Positions 63,340 to 64,000 of a stretch of DNA of 64,000 nucleotides are shown piece after piece. The position numbers and the translations under genes are program-made. Origin of the DNA: Vicinamibacterales bacterium (lineage in GTDB: Bacteria > Acidobacteriota > Vicinamibacteria > Vicinamibacterales > UBA2999); the NCBI GenBank assembly GCA_041659285.1, contig JBAZYO010000008.1, positions 1 to 64,000 of the forward strand. Direction: 5' to 3'. The notes beneath the pieces were generated by a model. It was not told the DNA's origin. It did no database searches and worked only from the letters and a program-made list of their open reading frames with translations. Position 1 is the first letter of the stretch. Every line of letters begins with the position of its first letter.

Positions 63340-63925
63340 TCTTGATGCCCTTCTTGCCGTCGCCCATGAGCTGTCCGCTCAGGTCTTCGAGCGAGTCGGT
63401 CGGCTTGAGCGTGGTGAGGTACTTGGCGGTCGCCTCGTCGCCCTGCGACACTTCGCGGGGCTCAAAGAGGATGCCATTCACCGCGAACACGTGGTGCACG
63501 TGCGCGGTCGGGAACTCGCGATCTTCAGAAATGATCTCCACCGTCATCGTCCGCGGGCGCTCGGAACTGAAGATGTTGAGGATGGGGATCATGGCGCAGA
63601 GAAAGAGCGTGCCCAGCCCCGCCACGGCCAGCGCGCCGAGACCGGCCGCCATGCCGAGGCCCATCAGGATGAACAGGATGGTGATGTCGCGGGCGTCTTC
63701 GACCGGCGTGCGAAACCGGATGATGCTGGCGGCGCCGGCGATGCCGAAGGCGCGGGCCACCGAGTTGCCGATGATGATCATCATCAGCGCGCCGGCGATG
63801 CACAACAGCACCTGTGCCTGATCGAGCCCGGGGTTGGCTTGCCGTTCCGACCGGTACTGCCGGTGCACGACGGTCACCAGCATGCCGATCACCGCCGCGG
63901 CAATCAGCTTGACCAACTCGAACAT
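63308..63925 (-). CDS. DUF4956 domain-containing membrane protein (5' end may extend beyond the window)
   Basis: At least 205 residues with three or four hydrophobic helices (LIAAAVIGMLVTVV, VLLCIAGALMMIIIGNSVAR, ITILFILMGLGMAAGLGALA, LGTLFLCAMIPILN), then a soluble C-terminal domain (TMTVEIISEDREFPTAHVHH). SIIRFRTPVEDARD between helices is the DUF4956 signature. ATG at 63925 is possible, but the frame stays open with protein-like sequence (GGSGAEYPLSHP) to the window end, so the true start may be further right. DUF4956 proteins often neighbour CotH and polyphosphate polymerase genes. Confidence 0.82.
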   Translation of the reverse strand: MFELVKLIAAAVIGMLVTVVHRQYRSERQANPGLDQAQVLLCIAGALMMIIIGNSVARAFGIAGAASIIRFRTPVEDARDITILFILMGLGMAAGLGALAVAGLGTLFLCAMIPILNIFSSERPRTMTVEIISEDREFPTAHVHHVFAVNGILFEPREVSQGDEATAKYLTTLKPTDSLEDLSGQLMGDGKKGIKNVSWSAPKRG

Positions 63926-64000
63926 CGGATGGGACAGCGGATACTCCGCCCCCGATCCGCCCTGGAAGGGCGCGTTGTCCGTCGCCCCGCCTGGGAGCCC

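Overview
The window is GC-rich chromosomal DNA of a Gram-negative bacterium. The outer-membrane machinery (a TonB receptor with a carboxypeptidase-regulatory N-terminal domain, an Omp85-type barrel, an OprP-like porin), repeated secreted CarboxypepD_reg proteins, an M28 peptidase, DUF2461 and PYROXD2-like oxidoreductases together suggest an Acidobacteriota genome, probably Vicinamibacteria. That assignment is an inference from gene content; no rRNA or tRNA gene is present to confirm it.

Positions 1 to about 7,140 look like the end of a genomic island. Base composition is visibly poorer in G+C than in the rest. The genes are accessory: a frameshifted hypothetical gene, an O-methyltransferase, a cytochrome P450, an FkbM methyltransferase, a flavin-dependent monooxygenase, an acetyltransferase and a histidine phosphatase. 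The stretch ends at two imperfect copies of a sequence that matches the 3' end typical of tmRNA (ssrA), a classic integration target. Beyond it the chromosome appears to be backbone.

From 7.2 to 24 kb: two paralogous secreted CarboxypepD_reg proteins around a polysaccharide-deacetylase-like protein; two tandem PYROXD2-type FAD oxidoreductases diverging from a GcvT-like gene; a secreted FAH-family protein; a nitrilase-family protein lacking the expected catalytic lysine; a large hybrid histidine kinase; an APC permease; and a VapBC-type toxin-antitoxin pair. From 24 to 36 kb: DUF2461, a D-lactate/glycolate dehydrogenase-type flavoenzyme, a type IIA topoisomerase A subunit, a second hybrid kinase, GNAT and DUF1697 proteins, an M28 peptidase and a TonB-dependent receptor.

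The most unusual stretch is 36.4 to 46.2 kb. It holds a PA2779-like small membrane protein beside a C39 cysteine peptidase fused to TPR-like, POTRA-like and barrel-like regions; a periplasmic peroxiredoxin whose peroxidatic position is an in-frame UGA followed by a good bacterial SECIS hairpin (a selenoprotein); and a single 2,206-residue protein that joins TamB to TamA.

From 46 to 64 kb: a TPR lipoprotein-like or periplasmic protein, a NYN-LOTUS RNA-binding protein, topoisomerase subunit B behind six phased decamers, a MATE pump, a chlorite-dismutase-family protein, a HAD phosphatase, the 2-oxoglutarate dehydrogenase E1 and E2 genes, two thymidylate-kinase-like genes (one with a broken P-loop), and a leftward DUF4956 / phospholipase D / porin / CotH operon. 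Several genes start with GTG exactly six bases after a -10-like hexamer, which suggests that leaderless transcription is common here. Palindromic repeats of several families recur between and inside genes.
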